From: Rhodococcus sp. UNC23MFCrub1.1
GTDB taxonomy: Bacteria > Actinomycetota > Actinomycetes > Mycobacteriales > Mycobacteriaceae
Reading direction: 5' to 3'
Assembly (NCBI RefSeq): GCF_000686025.1
Contig: NZ_JMLQ01000007.1
Location: 1 to 64,000, forward strand
Length of the DNA: 64,000 nt
Within the stretch, counting starts at the first letter, position 1, and each line of letters opens with the position of its first letter. Below, piece after piece: positions 19,288 through 27,755 of the stretch. Position numbers and translations under genes: made by a program. The notes under the pieces were generated by a model. It worked only from the letters and a program-made list of their open reading frames with translations, searched no databases and was not told the origin of the DNA.

Positions 19288-19301
19288 CGCACCGAAGCAT
19301 C

Positions 19302-20954
19302 TCACGTACGCAGTAGTCTCCGCGGAGCCCTGACGTTCACACGTGCCGCGACGGCCTCCTGATCGAGCCGATCGACGATCTTCACGCGCGGCCGACCGTT
19401 CCGTCGACCGAGAGCGAGCTCCTCCGTATCCAGCCGGCGCCATGCCGCCAGGTCACCCGCCCGCGGGATCGCCGCTGCGATCAACTCGTCGGGCGTGTGG
19501 TGCGGCTCGGTGATGTCGGAGTCCAGGTGGTCGAGCACCGCCTCCGCCGTCTCCTGCGCGCAGGTCTTGTTCGTGCCGATGAAGCCGCGCGGACCGCGCT
19601 TGATCCACCCGACGACGAACACACCCGGCGCCACCCGCCCGCGATCGTTCGGCACGGTGCCCGTGCGCTCGTCGAACGGGAGCCCGGGCAGACCGACACC
19701 GCGGAAGCCGACCGACCGCACCACCAGGCCGGCGTCGAGGACGTACTCGTCGGACGTCGGGACGGCGACGACGGCACCGTCAGCACCCTCGACCAGGTCG
19801 TTCCGGGCGACGCGGACGCCGGTCACCCGGCCGTCCCGGCCCAGGATCTCCACCGGCGACACCGCGAACGTGAGCACGATGCGACGGCGCGTGGCGTCCG
19901 TCGATCGCGGCCGAGCAGCCAGCTCCGCGAGCAGGCGACTCCGCTGATCGTCACCCTGCAGCTGCGCAGGATCCGCCTCGACGATGACGTCGACATCGGT
20001 GAGCGCGGCGAGCCCCATCAGTTCGGGCACGGTGAAGGCCGCGTCGGCCGGTCCGCGTCGGCCGAGAATCTGCACCTCTCGGATCTGAGAACCCCGCAGC
20101 TGGTCGAGAGCGTGCGGCGCGATGTCCGTTCTCTCCGATAGCCATTCGGTGTCGCGAGTGAGCATGCGCGCGACGTCGAGGGCGACGTTGCCGTTGCCGA
20201 CGACGACGGCGCGCTCGTGATCGAGCGTGACGGCGGCGTCCCGATGGTCGGGATGGCCGTTGTACCAGCCGACGACGTCGGTGGCCGCCACGGAGCCCGT
20301 CAGGTTCTCACCGGGAATGACGAGCAAGCGGTCGGACGACGCGCCGACGGCGAACACCACCGCGTGATAGACCGACTGCAGTTGCGCCACAGTGACAGTC
20401 GTTCCCACCTCGGCGCCCAGCACGTAGCGGAAGCCGGGCTCGTTCTCGATCGCCTCGAAGAGGTCGGTGACCTTCTTGGTGGTCGCGTGGTCGGGTGCGA
20501 CGCCGTGCCGCACCAGGCCGTGCGGAGTGTGGAGCTTGTCGTAGACGTCGACCGACGCCACCTCGGGATGCTTGAGCAGCTCGTCCGCGGCGTACAACCC
20601 GGCAGGCCCCGCACCGATCACCGCGACGCGGAACGGGCCACCGCGGCGCAGACGTCGTTGCGGCGCAACGAGAGCCAGCGGAGTGCGGTCCGCGTGCGGA
20701 GACCGCTCGAAGTACTCCGCGTTGAGGGCCGCGTACGGAGCGGTCTCGATGGTCAGCTTCGTATCGGGGACGATCGCGCCCACCGGGCACGCCGTCACAC
20801 AGGCACTGCATCCCACGCATGTCGCCGGGTCGATGAACAGCATGTCGGTGGTCCCGAACCCGGGCTCACCCGGCGCGGGGTGGATGCAGTTGACCGGGCA
20901 CGCGAGGACGCAGGACGCGTCGGCGCAGCACGTCCCGGTGACGACGTGGGGCAT
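19302..20954 (-). CDS. fprB: ferredoxin-fused ferredoxin-NADP reductase (FprB-type)
   Basis: 550 residues. The N-terminal ~75 residues form a bacterial ferredoxin with cysteines in TCCADASCVLACPVNC and CVGCSACVTACP, suggesting a 7Fe or 8Fe pair. An adrenodoxin-reductase-like domain follows, with the FAD motif VAVIGAGPAGLYAADELL (about residue 110) and an NADP motif VVVGNGNVALDVARML. It passes electrons between NADPH and an iron-sulfur or diiron partner. Only four bases separate it from the AurF-like diiron gene upstream, the same pairing as Rv0885-fprB (Rv0886) in M. tuberculosis, which suggests it reduces that oxygenase. Confidence 0.92.
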   Translation of the reverse strand: MPHVVTGTCCADASCVLACPVNCIHPAPGEPGFGTTDMLFIDPATCVGCSACVTACPVGAIVPDTKLTIETAPYAALNAEYFERSPHADRTPLALVAPQRRLRRGGPFRVAVIGAGPAGLYAADELLKHPEVASVDVYDKLHTPHGLVRHGVAPDHATTKKVTDLFEAIENEPGFRYVLGAEVGTTVTVAQLQSVYHAVVFAVGASSDRLLVIPGENLTGSVAATDVVGWYNGHPDHRDAAVTLDHERAVVVGNGNVALDVARMLTRDTEWLSERTDIAPHALDQLRGSQIREVQILGRRGPADAAFTVPELMGLAALTDVDVIVEADPAQLQGDDQRSRLLAELAARPRSTDATRRRIVLTFAVSPVEILGRDGRVTGVRVARNDLVEGADGAVVAVPTSDEYVLDAGLVVRSVGFRGVGLPGLPFDERTGTVPNDRGRVAPGVFVVGWIKRGPRGFIGTNKTCAQETAEAVLDHLDSDITEPHHTPDELIAAAIPRAGDLAAWRRLDTEELALGRRNGRPRVKIVDRLDQEAVAARVNVRAPRRLLRT

Positions 20955-20958
20955 CGAA

Positions 20959-21930
20959 TCAGGCCGCGGCGGAGGCGGGCTCGCTGCGGAACCGCGACGG
21001 GCGTCCGTCGATACGCAGACTCGTCCACAGACGCTTCGAGACGCGGTTCATCAGGCCCATGTCCTCGGACAGCTTGCGGACGTCACCGAACATGTCGCGC
21101 AACGTCTTCGCGGAGGCCTCGTTGTCCCACCACACCTCACGCACCACTTCGGGCGGGATTCCGAGCTCGCGCTGCACCTGCTTGCTGGGCTTCATGATGA
21201 CGTCGCACAGCACGCGCATGATGATCGGCGTCGCGATGGACATCGCGAACCGCTGACGTCGGGACAGCTTGGGCGCGCGGTGCTCCAGGTACTGGTGCGC
21301 GAAGCCGATGTGCCGCGCCTCCTCGGCGACGTGGATCTGCATGATGCGCGTCATCAACGGGTGCTGCGATGCACCGGCGCGCAGGATCGACTTCTGCGCG
21401 TGGTCGATGGGCTCCTCGCCGGCCAGCACTCCGACGAAGAAGCCGAACGGCAGCGGGCCCGCGAAAAGGGGAAGAAGAGGGCCGGCCTTGCGGAACCACC
21501 TCGGGCCACCGGGCACGGCGACCCCGATGCGGTTCACCAACTCCTGGAACATCTGGGTGTGGTGGCACTCCTCCGTCGCCTCGTGCGTGGAGTAGCGGAA
21601 CTCCGGCGAGCCGTTCGGGAGCCGCAGCGCGTAGTTCATGATGCCGGCGATGAGCACCTGCTCGAACTGCAGACCCACCTTGAGAATGTTGGCCTGCCGG
21701 TACATCCCGACCGCGATCTGCCGATCGAGAGGGAGCGACCGGTACCACTCGGTGTTGCCCAGCGGATCGGCTGCCGGGAGCACCCAGCGGGGATCGTCGG
21801 CCACGATCGCGTAGTGCGGATCGTCCCAGGGGATGTCGAGGAAGGCATCGAAGTGCTGGTGAACGGACGCCTCGGACAGGGTGCGCAGCGTCTGCTCGTA
21901 CTCGGAGCGCGTGTCGGATGTGATCGTCAT
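20959..21930 (-). CDS. AurF-like diiron oxygenase (Rv0885-type)
   Basis: 323 residues, mainly helical. Metal-ligand motifs are EATEECHH (about residue 122) and EEARH (about 205), the E/ExxH pairs of the p-aminobenzoate N-oxygenase AurF family. The substrate is unknown. It is the first gene of the operon followed by fprB (4-base gap) and tetR. ATG 21930 is chosen since the longer frame runs through the operator-promoter region. Alternative: a diiron protein with a membrane-lipid substrate, but no membrane segment is evident. Confidence 0.85.
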   Translation of the reverse strand: MTITSDTRSEYEQTLRTLSEASVHQHFDAFLDIPWDDPHYAIVADDPRWVLPAADPLGNTEWYRSLPLDRQIAVGMYRQANILKVGLQFEQVLIAGIMNYALRLPNGSPEFRYSTHEATEECHHTQMFQELVNRIGVAVPGGPRWFRKAGPLLPLFAGPLPFGFFVGVLAGEEPIDHAQKSILRAGASQHPLMTRIMQIHVAEEARHIGFAHQYLEHRAPKLSRRQRFAMSIATPIIMRVLCDVIMKPSKQVQRELGIPPEVVREVWWDNEASAKTLRDMFGDVRKLSEDMGLMNRVSKRLWTSLRIDGRPSRFRSEPASAAA

Positions 21931-21975
21931 GGCGTGAACCTCCGTGAGTGCCGGGCCGACTTGGTGCGACAGGCT

Positions 21976-21998
21976 GTTGCAGTAAAAGTTACTGCAAC
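21976..21998 (-). promoter_or_regulatory. operator-like inverted repeat over the promoter of the AurF-like operon
   Basis: Perfect 10-base arms GTTGCAGTAA (21976-21985) and TTACTGCAAC (21989-21998) separated by AAG. On the minus strand a -35-like TTGCGT is followed after 17 bases by TAACTT, which lies inside the repeat. A bound dimer would block the promoter. The size and symmetry fit a TetR operator, and the operon encodes a TetR protein. Confidence 0.7.
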
Positions 21999-22037
21999 TC
22001 GGTGTACCACGCAAGCAGTGAGCCGTCGCGAATTGGT

Positions 22038-22051
22038 ACAACGAACGTTGT
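22038..22051. promoter_or_regulatory. second inverted repeat in the divergent region
   Basis: Arms ACAACG and CGTTGT with a two-base spacer. The sequence is unrelated to the repeat at 21976, so a different regulator may bind. It lies upstream of both the AurF-like operon and the EAL-domain gene. The 21931-22234 stretch holds only these sites and the promoter below. Confidence 0.35.
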
Positions 22052-22095
22052 CATCATGGCCGAAATCAGGCCATTCTCGGTTGTTGCATTCACTC

Positions 22096-22122
22096 GGTAT
22101 CTATTCTTCGATCATCGGGTAC
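22096..22122 (+). promoter_or_regulatory. SigF-type promoter for the GGDEF/EAL gene
   Basis: GGTAT (22096-22100), 16 bases, then GGGTAC (22117-22122). This is an exact match to the mycobacterial SigF consensus GGWWT-N16/17-GGGTAY. Transcription would start near 22130, leaving about 105 bases before the preferred GTG start. It suggests stress or stationary-phase control of c-di-GMP turnover. Confidence 0.5.
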
Positions 22123-22234
22123 CGTTTGCCCGTCCTTGCGAACCGCAGCTCCGAATACCGGGAACTCGACCTGTCCTTCTCCTCACTGCCGCATCGTTCG
22201 TCGGGGGTCGACGCGGCTCGACGAACGAGAGTGT

Positions 22235-23980
22235 GTGTTGCCCGTACGTCCGATCCCGACCGCTGACCACGCCGCGGCACGCCTCGAGTACCCGAGCGTG
22301 CCTGCGATGCGTCTCGTCGTGTTGACGCTGGTCATCATCGTGGGCCTGGCCGGGATCACCTGGGGTCTGTCACCGCAGTTCGACAGGACGTCCTTCGTCA
22401 TCGTCGCCGTGGCGGCGCTGACCACTCTTCCGTCCGCGTTGCTCATCTACCTCTACGGGCGGAACCTCCGCTACTCGATCCCTTTCGTCGTCTACGCCGA
22501 CATCGGCATCACCGTCGTTCTGTTCGCCTCCCGGTCGCCGTTCGACGCCCTTCCCGGCGTAGTGCTGCTGATGCTGGTGTCGTTGTTCGCGGGTGTGTAC
22601 GTCTCCGGGCGGATCCTGGCGGCCCAACTGGCATTCGCCGCGGCGATCCTCGTCGTGCTGTCCGTGCTCTCGGTACACGACGGTGTCCCCGGCTGGCTCG
22701 TTCTGTCGCGAGCGCTCACCCTGCTCACCGCGGTCATCGTGCCGATTCTGCTCAAGATGCACGTCGACTTCCTCACCGACAAGCTCGAGAACAGCCGACG
22801 CGACAGCGTCAGCGGCCTGCTCAACCGTCGCGGCCTCGACGGCGCCGTCGCCCGGTTCGATGTCCCCCGCGGAGTCGAGCAGACCCTGGGCACGGCCGTC
22901 GTCCATCTCCGCGACTTCGTGCAGATCGAGCGACGCCTCGGCCGCGCCACGAGCCACGACCTGGTCGCCGAGACATCGAGTCTCCTCACGGACGCGTTTC
23001 CCGACGCCATCGTGGCCCGGACCCAACCGGGCGAATTCGCTTGTGTCTGGCTCGGTTCCGCGGACGACGTGGCCGAGCGGCTCGCCGCGGCGCGCGCCCT
23101 GGTGGAGTCGACCCGCCTGCGCAGCGCCACCGTCAGCATGACCTGCACCAGTTCCACCGTGCCGGTCGACTACCGCACCACGGTGACCGTCGCGCTCGGC
23201 AAGACCCTCACCGCCGCCGCGTTCCTGCAGTACGGCGACGCCGTGGCTCCGCGCAGCAACCACCACGTCGCCGAGCTGATCGCCGACGGCGGGCCCGCCA
23301 TCGTCTTCCAACCCGTATTGTCGGTGTCGACGGGTCGCGTCATGGGCTACGAAGCGTTGTCCCGCTTCCCTTCCGGGCACGGCACCACCCAGAGCTGGTT
23401 CCTCGACGCGGCCGCCGACGGCCTGCAGATCCCGCTGGAGCTCGCTGCTGTCCGACGCGCCGTCGCGGCGTCCCGAGACCTCCCGACCGACGTCTTCCTC
23501 GCCGTCAACGTCTCGGCGACCACCATCGTCGCCACCGACCTGGTGCCGATCCTCGACGAGGCCGCCGAGTGCCGACGCGTCGTCGTCGAGATCACCGAGC
23601 ACGACCTGGTCAGCGACTACACCGCACTCGGCGCCGCCCTCGATCATCTGCGCGACGAGGGCCTGTCCATCTCCGTCGACGACGTCGGGGCCGGCTACTC
23701 CGGTCTCCGTCAGCTCGTCGAGATCAAGCCCGACGTCCTCAAGCTCGACGCCTCGATCGTCCGCGGCATCGACACCGACCCCATGCGCCGCGCCGCCGCC
23801 AGCGCCCTCACCACCTTCGCGGCCGCCATCGGTGCGGAATGCGTGTACGAGGGCATCGAGACGCCGCAGGAGCTGGAGTCGGCGCGCAGCCTCGGTGCCG
23901 ACATGGTGCAAGGGTTCCTGCTGGGGCGCCCCACCTCCACTCCGATCCTGAGCCGTCAGAACGGCATGAACGCCCTCTGA
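22235..23980 (+). CDS. membrane-anchored c-di-GMP phosphodiesterase with degenerate GGDEF and intact EAL domain
   Basis: 581 residues. The N-terminal ~165 residues hold five or six membrane helices. The GGDEF domain (about 185-330) has RRGLDG but its signature reads QPGEF, so cyclase activity is unlikely. The EAL domain (about 345-575) has YEALSRF, VNVSATT, VVEITEHD, DDVGAGYSGL, KLDASIV, YEGIET and QGFLLG, i.e. the metal- and substrate-binding residues of active phosphodiesterases. GTG 22235 is preferred because GAACGAGAG precedes it; ATG 22307 directly before the first helix is an alternative. The gene probably lowers c-di-GMP and may affect surface polysaccharide. Confidence 0.87.
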   Translation: MLPVRPIPTADHAAARLEYPSVPAMRLVVLTLVIIVGLAGITWGLSPQFDRTSFVIVAVAALTTLPSALLIYLYGRNLRYSIPFVVYADIGITVVLFASRSPFDALPGVVLLMLVSLFAGVYVSGRILAAQLAFAAAILVVLSVLSVHDGVPGWLVLSRALTLLTAVIVPILLKMHVDFLTDKLENSRRDSVSGLLNRRGLDGAVARFDVPRGVEQTLGTAVVHLRDFVQIERRLGRATSHDLVAETSSLLTDAFPDAIVARTQPGEFACVWLGSADDVAERLAAARALVESTRLRSATVSMTCTSSTVPVDYRTTVTVALGKTLTAAAFLQYGDAVAPRSNHHVAELIADGGPAIVFQPVLSVSTGRVMGYEALSRFPSGHGTTQSWFLDAAADGLQIPLELAAVRRAVAASRDLPTDVFLAVNVSATTIVATDLVPILDEAAECRRVVVEITEHDLVSDYTALGAALDHLRDEGLSISVDDVGAGYSGLRQLVEIKPDVLKLDASIVRGIDTDPMRRAAASALTTFAAAIGAECVYEGIETPQELESARSLGADMVQGFLLGRPTSTPILSRQNGMNAL

Positions 23981-23997
23981 GCGGGTATGGCCCGGCC

Positions 23998-24810
23998 ATG
24001 ACGACACCAGGTTCCGACTTCGTTCCCCGCACCGCCGTCGTGACCGGCGGCGACTCCGGCATCGGCCGCGCGGTGGCCGTCGCGTTGGCCGGCGGCGGCC
24101 TCGACGTCGGGGTGACCTACAACCGCGACCGCGAGGGCGCCGAGGCCACCGTCGCGGAGATCCGCGCGCTGGGGTGCAGCGGGTTCAGTGCCCACATGGA
24201 CCTGACCGACCTCCCGGGCGCCCCGTTCGCCGTGGACTCACTGGCCAGTGAGCTCGGCGGGATCGACGTGCTGGTGAACTGCTCCGGCACGGGGACCGCC
24301 ACCTCGTTCCTCGACCTGGACTTCGACTAGTGGCGCACGGTGCTGTCGGTGGACGTCGACGGCGCGTTCCCGTGTGGACAGCACGCCGCACGGTTGATGG
24401 TGGAGCAGGGTCACGGCGGGCGCATCGTCAATGTCACCAGCGTGCACGAACACCTGCCCAAGGTCGGTGCGGCACCGTACTGCGCCGCGAAGGCCGGTCT
24501 CGGCGGACTGACGCAGGTGATGGCGATCGAGCTCGCGCAATACGGCATCACCGTGAACTCGGTTGCACCGGGCGAGATCTCGACACCGATGACCGGTCAG
24601 ACCGACGAGAACCCCGAGAGCAACCCCCGGCCGGGTGTCCCGCTCGGGCGTACCGGCGACGCACGTGAGATCGCCTCCGTCGTCGCGTTCCTCGCCGGCC
24701 CGACGTCGTCGTACATGACGGGCGCCTCCCTCGTCGTGGACGGCGGCATGGCCCTGATGGGGCCGCAGGCCGTCCAGTTCGTGAGGGACGACGCCTGGCG
24801 GAGCGTGTGA
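23998..24810 (+). pseudogene. short-chain dehydrogenase/reductase interrupted by an in-frame amber codon
   Basis: A complete SDR frame from ATG 23998 to TGA 24808-24810, broken once by TAG at 24328-24330. Before the stop are TGGDSGIGRAV (cofactor loop) and VLVNCSGTGTA (the family's NAG-like segment). After it, in the same frame, come WRTVLSVDVDGAF, NVTSVHE (catalytic serine region), YCAAK (catalytic dyad) and GEISTPM. A glutamate codon GAG is common at this DFD-E-WR position, so one base change would restore 270 residues. It may be a fresh null, a sequencing error or, less likely, readthrough. An internal restart is possible but would lack the cofactor loop. Confidence 0.85.
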
Positions 24811-24814
24811 CGTC

Positions 24815-24841
24815 CGATGGCCCTGCACTGCAGGGCCATCG
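24815..24841. terminator. bidirectional terminator hairpin between convergent genes
   Basis: Perfect inverted repeat with 13-base arms (CGATGGCCCTGCA and its complement) around one base; in RNA a 10-bp stem with a seven-base loop is realistic. It sits between the SDR remnant and rtcB, which converge. There is no T tract, as usual in this group. Confidence 0.75.
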
Positions 24842-24847
24842 GGGTCG

Positions 24848-26029
24848 TCAGGTGCCCTTGACGTTCATGATCTGGCGGAGCTCGTGGAGCACCGTGACCA
24901 GATCGCGAGCATCCTCCATCACCACGTCGATGGACTTGTAGGCATCGGGGATCTCGTCGATGAACTCGGCCGAGTCCCGGTACTCGATCCCCACCATCCG
25001 CTCACGCAGGTCGTCCTGCGTGTAGCGCTTGCGCGCCTCGGTCCGGGAGAACCGCCGACCCGCACCGTGCGGAGCCGAGTGCAGACCGCTCGCGCTGCCC
25101 TTGCCCTCGACGACGTACGACCGCGTTCCCATGCTGCCCGGAATGATGGCCCGCACACCCTCGGCCGCGTGGACGGCGCCCTTACGGGTGAGCCACACGT
25201 CCTTGCCGGCATGCTTCTCCGGCCGGGTGTAGTTGTGGTGACAGTTGATTCGATCCGACTCGACACTCGTGTCGGTACCGGCCCGATGCACGAACTGGTG
25301 CAGGAACCGATCCATCATCTCCGCCCGGTTGAGGTACGCGAACCGCTGCGCCCACGTCAGATCCGCGATGTACCGATCGAACTCGGGCGTGCCCTGGGCC
25401 AGGTACGCGAGGTCACGGTCGGGCAGCTGGATCCACCACTTCTCGCACATCTTCTGCGCGATCGCGATGTGCTTCTTGGCGATCTTGTTGCCCACCCCTC
25501 GCGAACCCGAGTGCAGGAACAGCCACACCCGGTCCCGCTCGTCGAGACACAGCTCGATGAAGTGGTTGCCACCACCGAGAGACCCCAGCTGCTGACGCCA
25601 CTTCGGCGAGTGCGACAGGTCCACCCCGCTCTTCTCTGCCAGTTCCTCGAGCTCCGCGATCTTGGCAGCGGTGAACTCGAAGCGGTCGAGGTGCCCGTTG
25701 TAGTTGCCGGGCGAGAGGGGGATGACACGCTCGACGTCCTGACGCAGCTGCGCCAGGTCGAGGTCCGTGATGTCGCTGTGAGTCAGCGTCGTCTCGACGC
25801 CGATCATCCCGCACCCGATGTCGACGCCGACCGCGGCGGGGATGACCGCGCGCAGTGTCGGAATGACCGTGCCCACAGCGCTTCCCATTCCGGGGTGCGC
25901 ATCGGGCATCAGGGCGACGTGGGGGTGGATGAACGGCATGGCCGCGGTGCGACGCGCCTGCTCCAACGTGGCGTCCTCGATGGCCGAGGCCCAGTTGAGC
26001 AGCCGCGTTCCCGCGCCTGTCGGTGGCAT
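24848..26029 (-). CDS. rtcB: RNA ligase RtcB family (3'-phosphate/5'-hydroxyl ligase)
   Basis: 393 residues. GVDIGCGMIG, GGGNHFIEL, HSGSRGVG, INCHHNYTR and HGAGRRFSR follow in the family's order. The first four hold the manganese ligands, and the histidine of HGAGR is the one that takes up GMP in characterised RtcB enzymes. The enzyme joins RNA 3'-phosphate and 5'-hydroxyl ends in RNA repair. ATG 26029 is chosen because AAGGAG lies 5-10 bases upstream; the longer frame lacks this. No archease or rtcA neighbour is present. It converges with the SDR remnant at the hairpin 24815-24841. Confidence 0.93.
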   Translation of the reverse strand: MPPTGAGTRLLNWASAIEDATLEQARRTAAMPFIHPHVALMPDAHPGMGSAVGTVIPTLRAVIPAAVGVDIGCGMIGVETTLTHSDITDLDLAQLRQDVERVIPLSPGNYNGHLDRFEFTAAKIAELEELAEKSGVDLSHSPKWRQQLGSLGGGNHFIELCLDERDRVWLFLHSGSRGVGNKIAKKHIAIAQKMCEKWWIQLPDRDLAYLAQGTPEFDRYIADLTWAQRFAYLNRAEMMDRFLHQFVHRAGTDTSVESDRINCHHNYTRPEKHAGKDVWLTRKGAVHAAEGVRAIIPGSMGTRSYVVEGKGSASGLHSAPHGAGRRFSRTEARKRYTQDDLRERMVGIEYRDSAEFIDEIPDAYKSIDVVMEDARDLVTVLHELRQIMNVKGT

Positions 26030-26109
26030 GGTGATCTCCTTCGTTGTCGGTGAGTCAGTGACGGTACGAGGTGTGGGTACCTCGGGGCCAGGCAATTACG
26101 CTGTCCCGC

Positions 26110-26751
26110 ATGCACTCGGAGTACGACGCGATCGCCCCGGACTACGCGGCCGCCTTCGCCGACGAGCTCGGCTCGCGCCCCTTCGACCGCGGGTTCCTGT
26201 CGTCGTTCGCTCGCTCGGTACGGTCCTCGCGCGGCACGACGGTGCTCGACGCCGGGTGCGGGCCCGGCCAGGCGGCACGCGAGCTCGCGGGTGCCGGCCT
26301 CGACGTCCTGGGCCTCGACGCGTCGCGCGGCATGATCGCCGCAGCATCGGGGCCGGCCTCGTGGGTGGTGGGCGACATGACCGCGCTCCCCCTGGCCGAC
26401 GGTTCTGTGCACGGCGTGTGCGCCTGGTACTCGATCGTGCACACCCCCACCGCCGATCTGCCCGCTCTGTTCTCCGAGTTCCGCCGCGTCACCGTCCCGG
26501 ACGGCTGGCTGCTGCTGGCATTCCAGACCGCCGCACCCACCCGCGAACTGCGCACCGCGTTCGGGCGGGACGTGCACCTCGACTACCTCCGCCACGACGT
26601 CGACGAGGTGCAGTCGCTGCTCATCGACAGCGGGTACGTGCTGCACCGGGACGCCGTGCGATCCGCTCACGGCACGGAGACGGCGGCGCAGGCGTTCGTC
26701 GTCGCGCGGGCACGCGATCACCTCGTGGAGCCGCCGCCGCGGGGGTGTTGA
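26110..26751 (+). CDS. class I SAM-dependent methyltransferase
   Basis: 213 residues from ATG 26110. Motif I VLDAGCGPGQAAREL begins near residue 47, followed by VLGLDASRGMI (post I) and GDMTALPLADGSVHGV (motif II/III). This is the small-molecule methyltransferase 11/25 type with unassigned substrate. It starts 80 bases from rtcB on the other strand, so the promoters share this gap. Its stop (26749-26751) is followed within three bases by a nested palindromic repeat. Confidence 0.87.
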   Translation: MHSEYDAIAPDYAAAFADELGSRPFDRGFLSSFARSVRSSRGTTVLDAGCGPGQAARELAGAGLDVLGLDASRGMIAAASGPASWVVGDMTALPLADGSVHGVCAWYSIVHTPTADLPALFSEFRRVTVPDGWLLLAFQTAAPTRELRTAFGRDVHLDYLRHDVDEVQSLLIDSGYVLHRDAVRSAHGTETAAQAFVVARARDHLVEPPPRGC

Positions 26752-26753
26752 TC

Positions 26754-26792
26754 GTGGATGTCAGACCCCGGTTTCCGGGGTCCTGGTTCCAC
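26754..26792. repeat. nested palindromic repeat, copy A
   Basis: 39 bases, perfectly centred at 26773. Outer arms are GTGGA/TCCAC, inner arms ACCCCGG/CCGGGGT around TTT, with unpaired spacers between. Its layout and much of its sequence match copies at 27711, 37158 and 60898. It begins three bases after the methyltransferase stop and contains the ATG of the longest downstream frame. Confidence 0.85.
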
Positions 26793-26838
26793 TATTGCTC
26801 CCGGGATCCCCGGTGGGCCCACGCCCGTCCAACAGTGC

Positions 26839-27714
26839 GTGGACGAACTGGACAGATTCGCTGGTCGGCACGACGGCGTCATCAGCCGGGCGCAGGCCCT
26901 GGCACTGGGGCTGTCGTCCACTGCGCTCGAACGCCGCGTGTCCGCAGGACGCTGGACCCGCATGGCTTCGGGCATCTACATGCCGGCAGGTCAACCGGTC
27001 ACCCAGCAGGCGATGGTGCGCATCGCGGTGCTCCGATGCGGTCGCGGAGCACTCGCGAGTGGGCCCACCGCCGCATGGTGGCTCGGGCTGCTCGAGCGGC
27101 CGCCCGCCCACTCCTGGGTCACCATTCCGCGTGCTCGGCGCTACCTCGATCGGTCGGTCACCGTGCGACGACGCGACGTTCCCGCAGTCGACGTGGCGGT
27201 GGCCCGTGATCTCCGCGTCACCGGCCTCGCTCTGACTGTGCTGGAGACCGCGGTGATCCTGGAGGAGGCACGACCCGGCGACGGAACTCAGTTCCTCGAC
27301 CGCGCACTGCAGACCCGCACATCACTGGACCGGCTGCGGAGTGCCCACGCTCGCAACCCCGGACGTGTCGGCAGCCCTCGCGCCGCGGCGATGCTCGTGC
27401 ACGCCGCGACCGGCGGCGAATCCGAGGCGGAGCGAATCTTCCTTCGACTGCTGCGCACCTTTCGCATCACGGGATGGGAGTGCGCCATGCGATCGTGCGG
27501 CTACGTGATCGACGTGGCCTTCGTCGACCGGCGGGTGTCGATCGAGATCGACGGCTGGGCGTATCACCGCACGGCCGAGCGCATGGCACACGACGCGGTG
27601 CGTCAGAACGCGCTCGTGAACGACGGCTGGACGGTACTCCGGTTCACCTACCACCGGCTGATTCGGGAGCCCGATGCCGTGATCGCCGAAGTGCGTCGAG
27701 CACTGCGTCGATAG
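26839..27714 (+). CDS. AbiEi-type N-terminal domain plus DUF559 (Vsr-like nuclease fold) protein
   Basis: 291 residues. The N-terminus (GRHDGVISRAQALALGLSS, then GRWTRMASGIYMPAG) resembles the winged-helix antitoxin domain AbiEi_4. The C-terminal ~110 residues are DUF559: IDVAFVDRRVSIEIDGWAYH and WTVLRFTYHRL, with the D...E-x-D arrangement of PD-(D/E)xK-like nucleases. Such proteins are common in actinobacteria and their function is unproven. A frame with ATG exists from 26758, but its first 11 codons lie in repeat copy A and are unlike a protein N-terminus, so GTG 26839 is preferred. The TAG stop is inside repeat copy B. Confidence 0.78.
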   Translation: MDELDRFAGRHDGVISRAQALALGLSSTALERRVSAGRWTRMASGIYMPAGQPVTQQAMVRIAVLRCGRGALASGPTAAWWLGLLERPPAHSWVTIPRARRYLDRSVTVRRRDVPAVDVAVARDLRVTGLALTVLETAVILEEARPGDGTQFLDRALQTRTSLDRLRSAHARNPGRVGSPRAAAMLVHAATGGESEAERIFLRLLRTFRITGWECAMRSCGYVIDVAFVDRRVSIEIDGWAYHRTAERMAHDAVRQNALVNDGWTVLRFTYHRLIREPDAVIAEVRRALRR

Positions 27715-27755
27715 TGGAATCGGCACCCCGGATTCCGGGGTACAGATTCCACTAT
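27711..27755. repeat. nested palindromic repeat, copy B
   Basis: 45 bases centred at 27733: outer arms ATAGTGGAAT/ATTCCACTAT, inner arms ACCCCGG/CCGGGGT around ATT. Both convergent genes end in it: TAG of the DUF559 gene at 27712-27714 and the stop of btuC at 27755-27757. It probably folds as a bidirectional terminator. Confidence 0.9.

Noticed and set aside
22136-22234. ORF start at 22136 for the EAL protein.
   Set aside because: It would begin within a few bases of the predicted SigF start point and gives a Cys/Arg-rich N-terminus unlike a membrane protein; GTG 22235 has a better ribosome site.
24340-24810. Independent short SDR gene starting at the ATG-like codon after the amber stop.
   Set aside because: It would lack the cofactor-binding half; the frame is continuous with the upstream part across the stop.
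26054-26081. SigF promoter upstream of the methyltransferase (GGGTAC near 26076).
   Set aside because: No GGWWT or GTTT element 16-17 bases before.
26071-26109. Earlier start for the methyltransferase at 26071.
   Set aside because: The added residues are not protein-like; the conserved start is ATG 26110.
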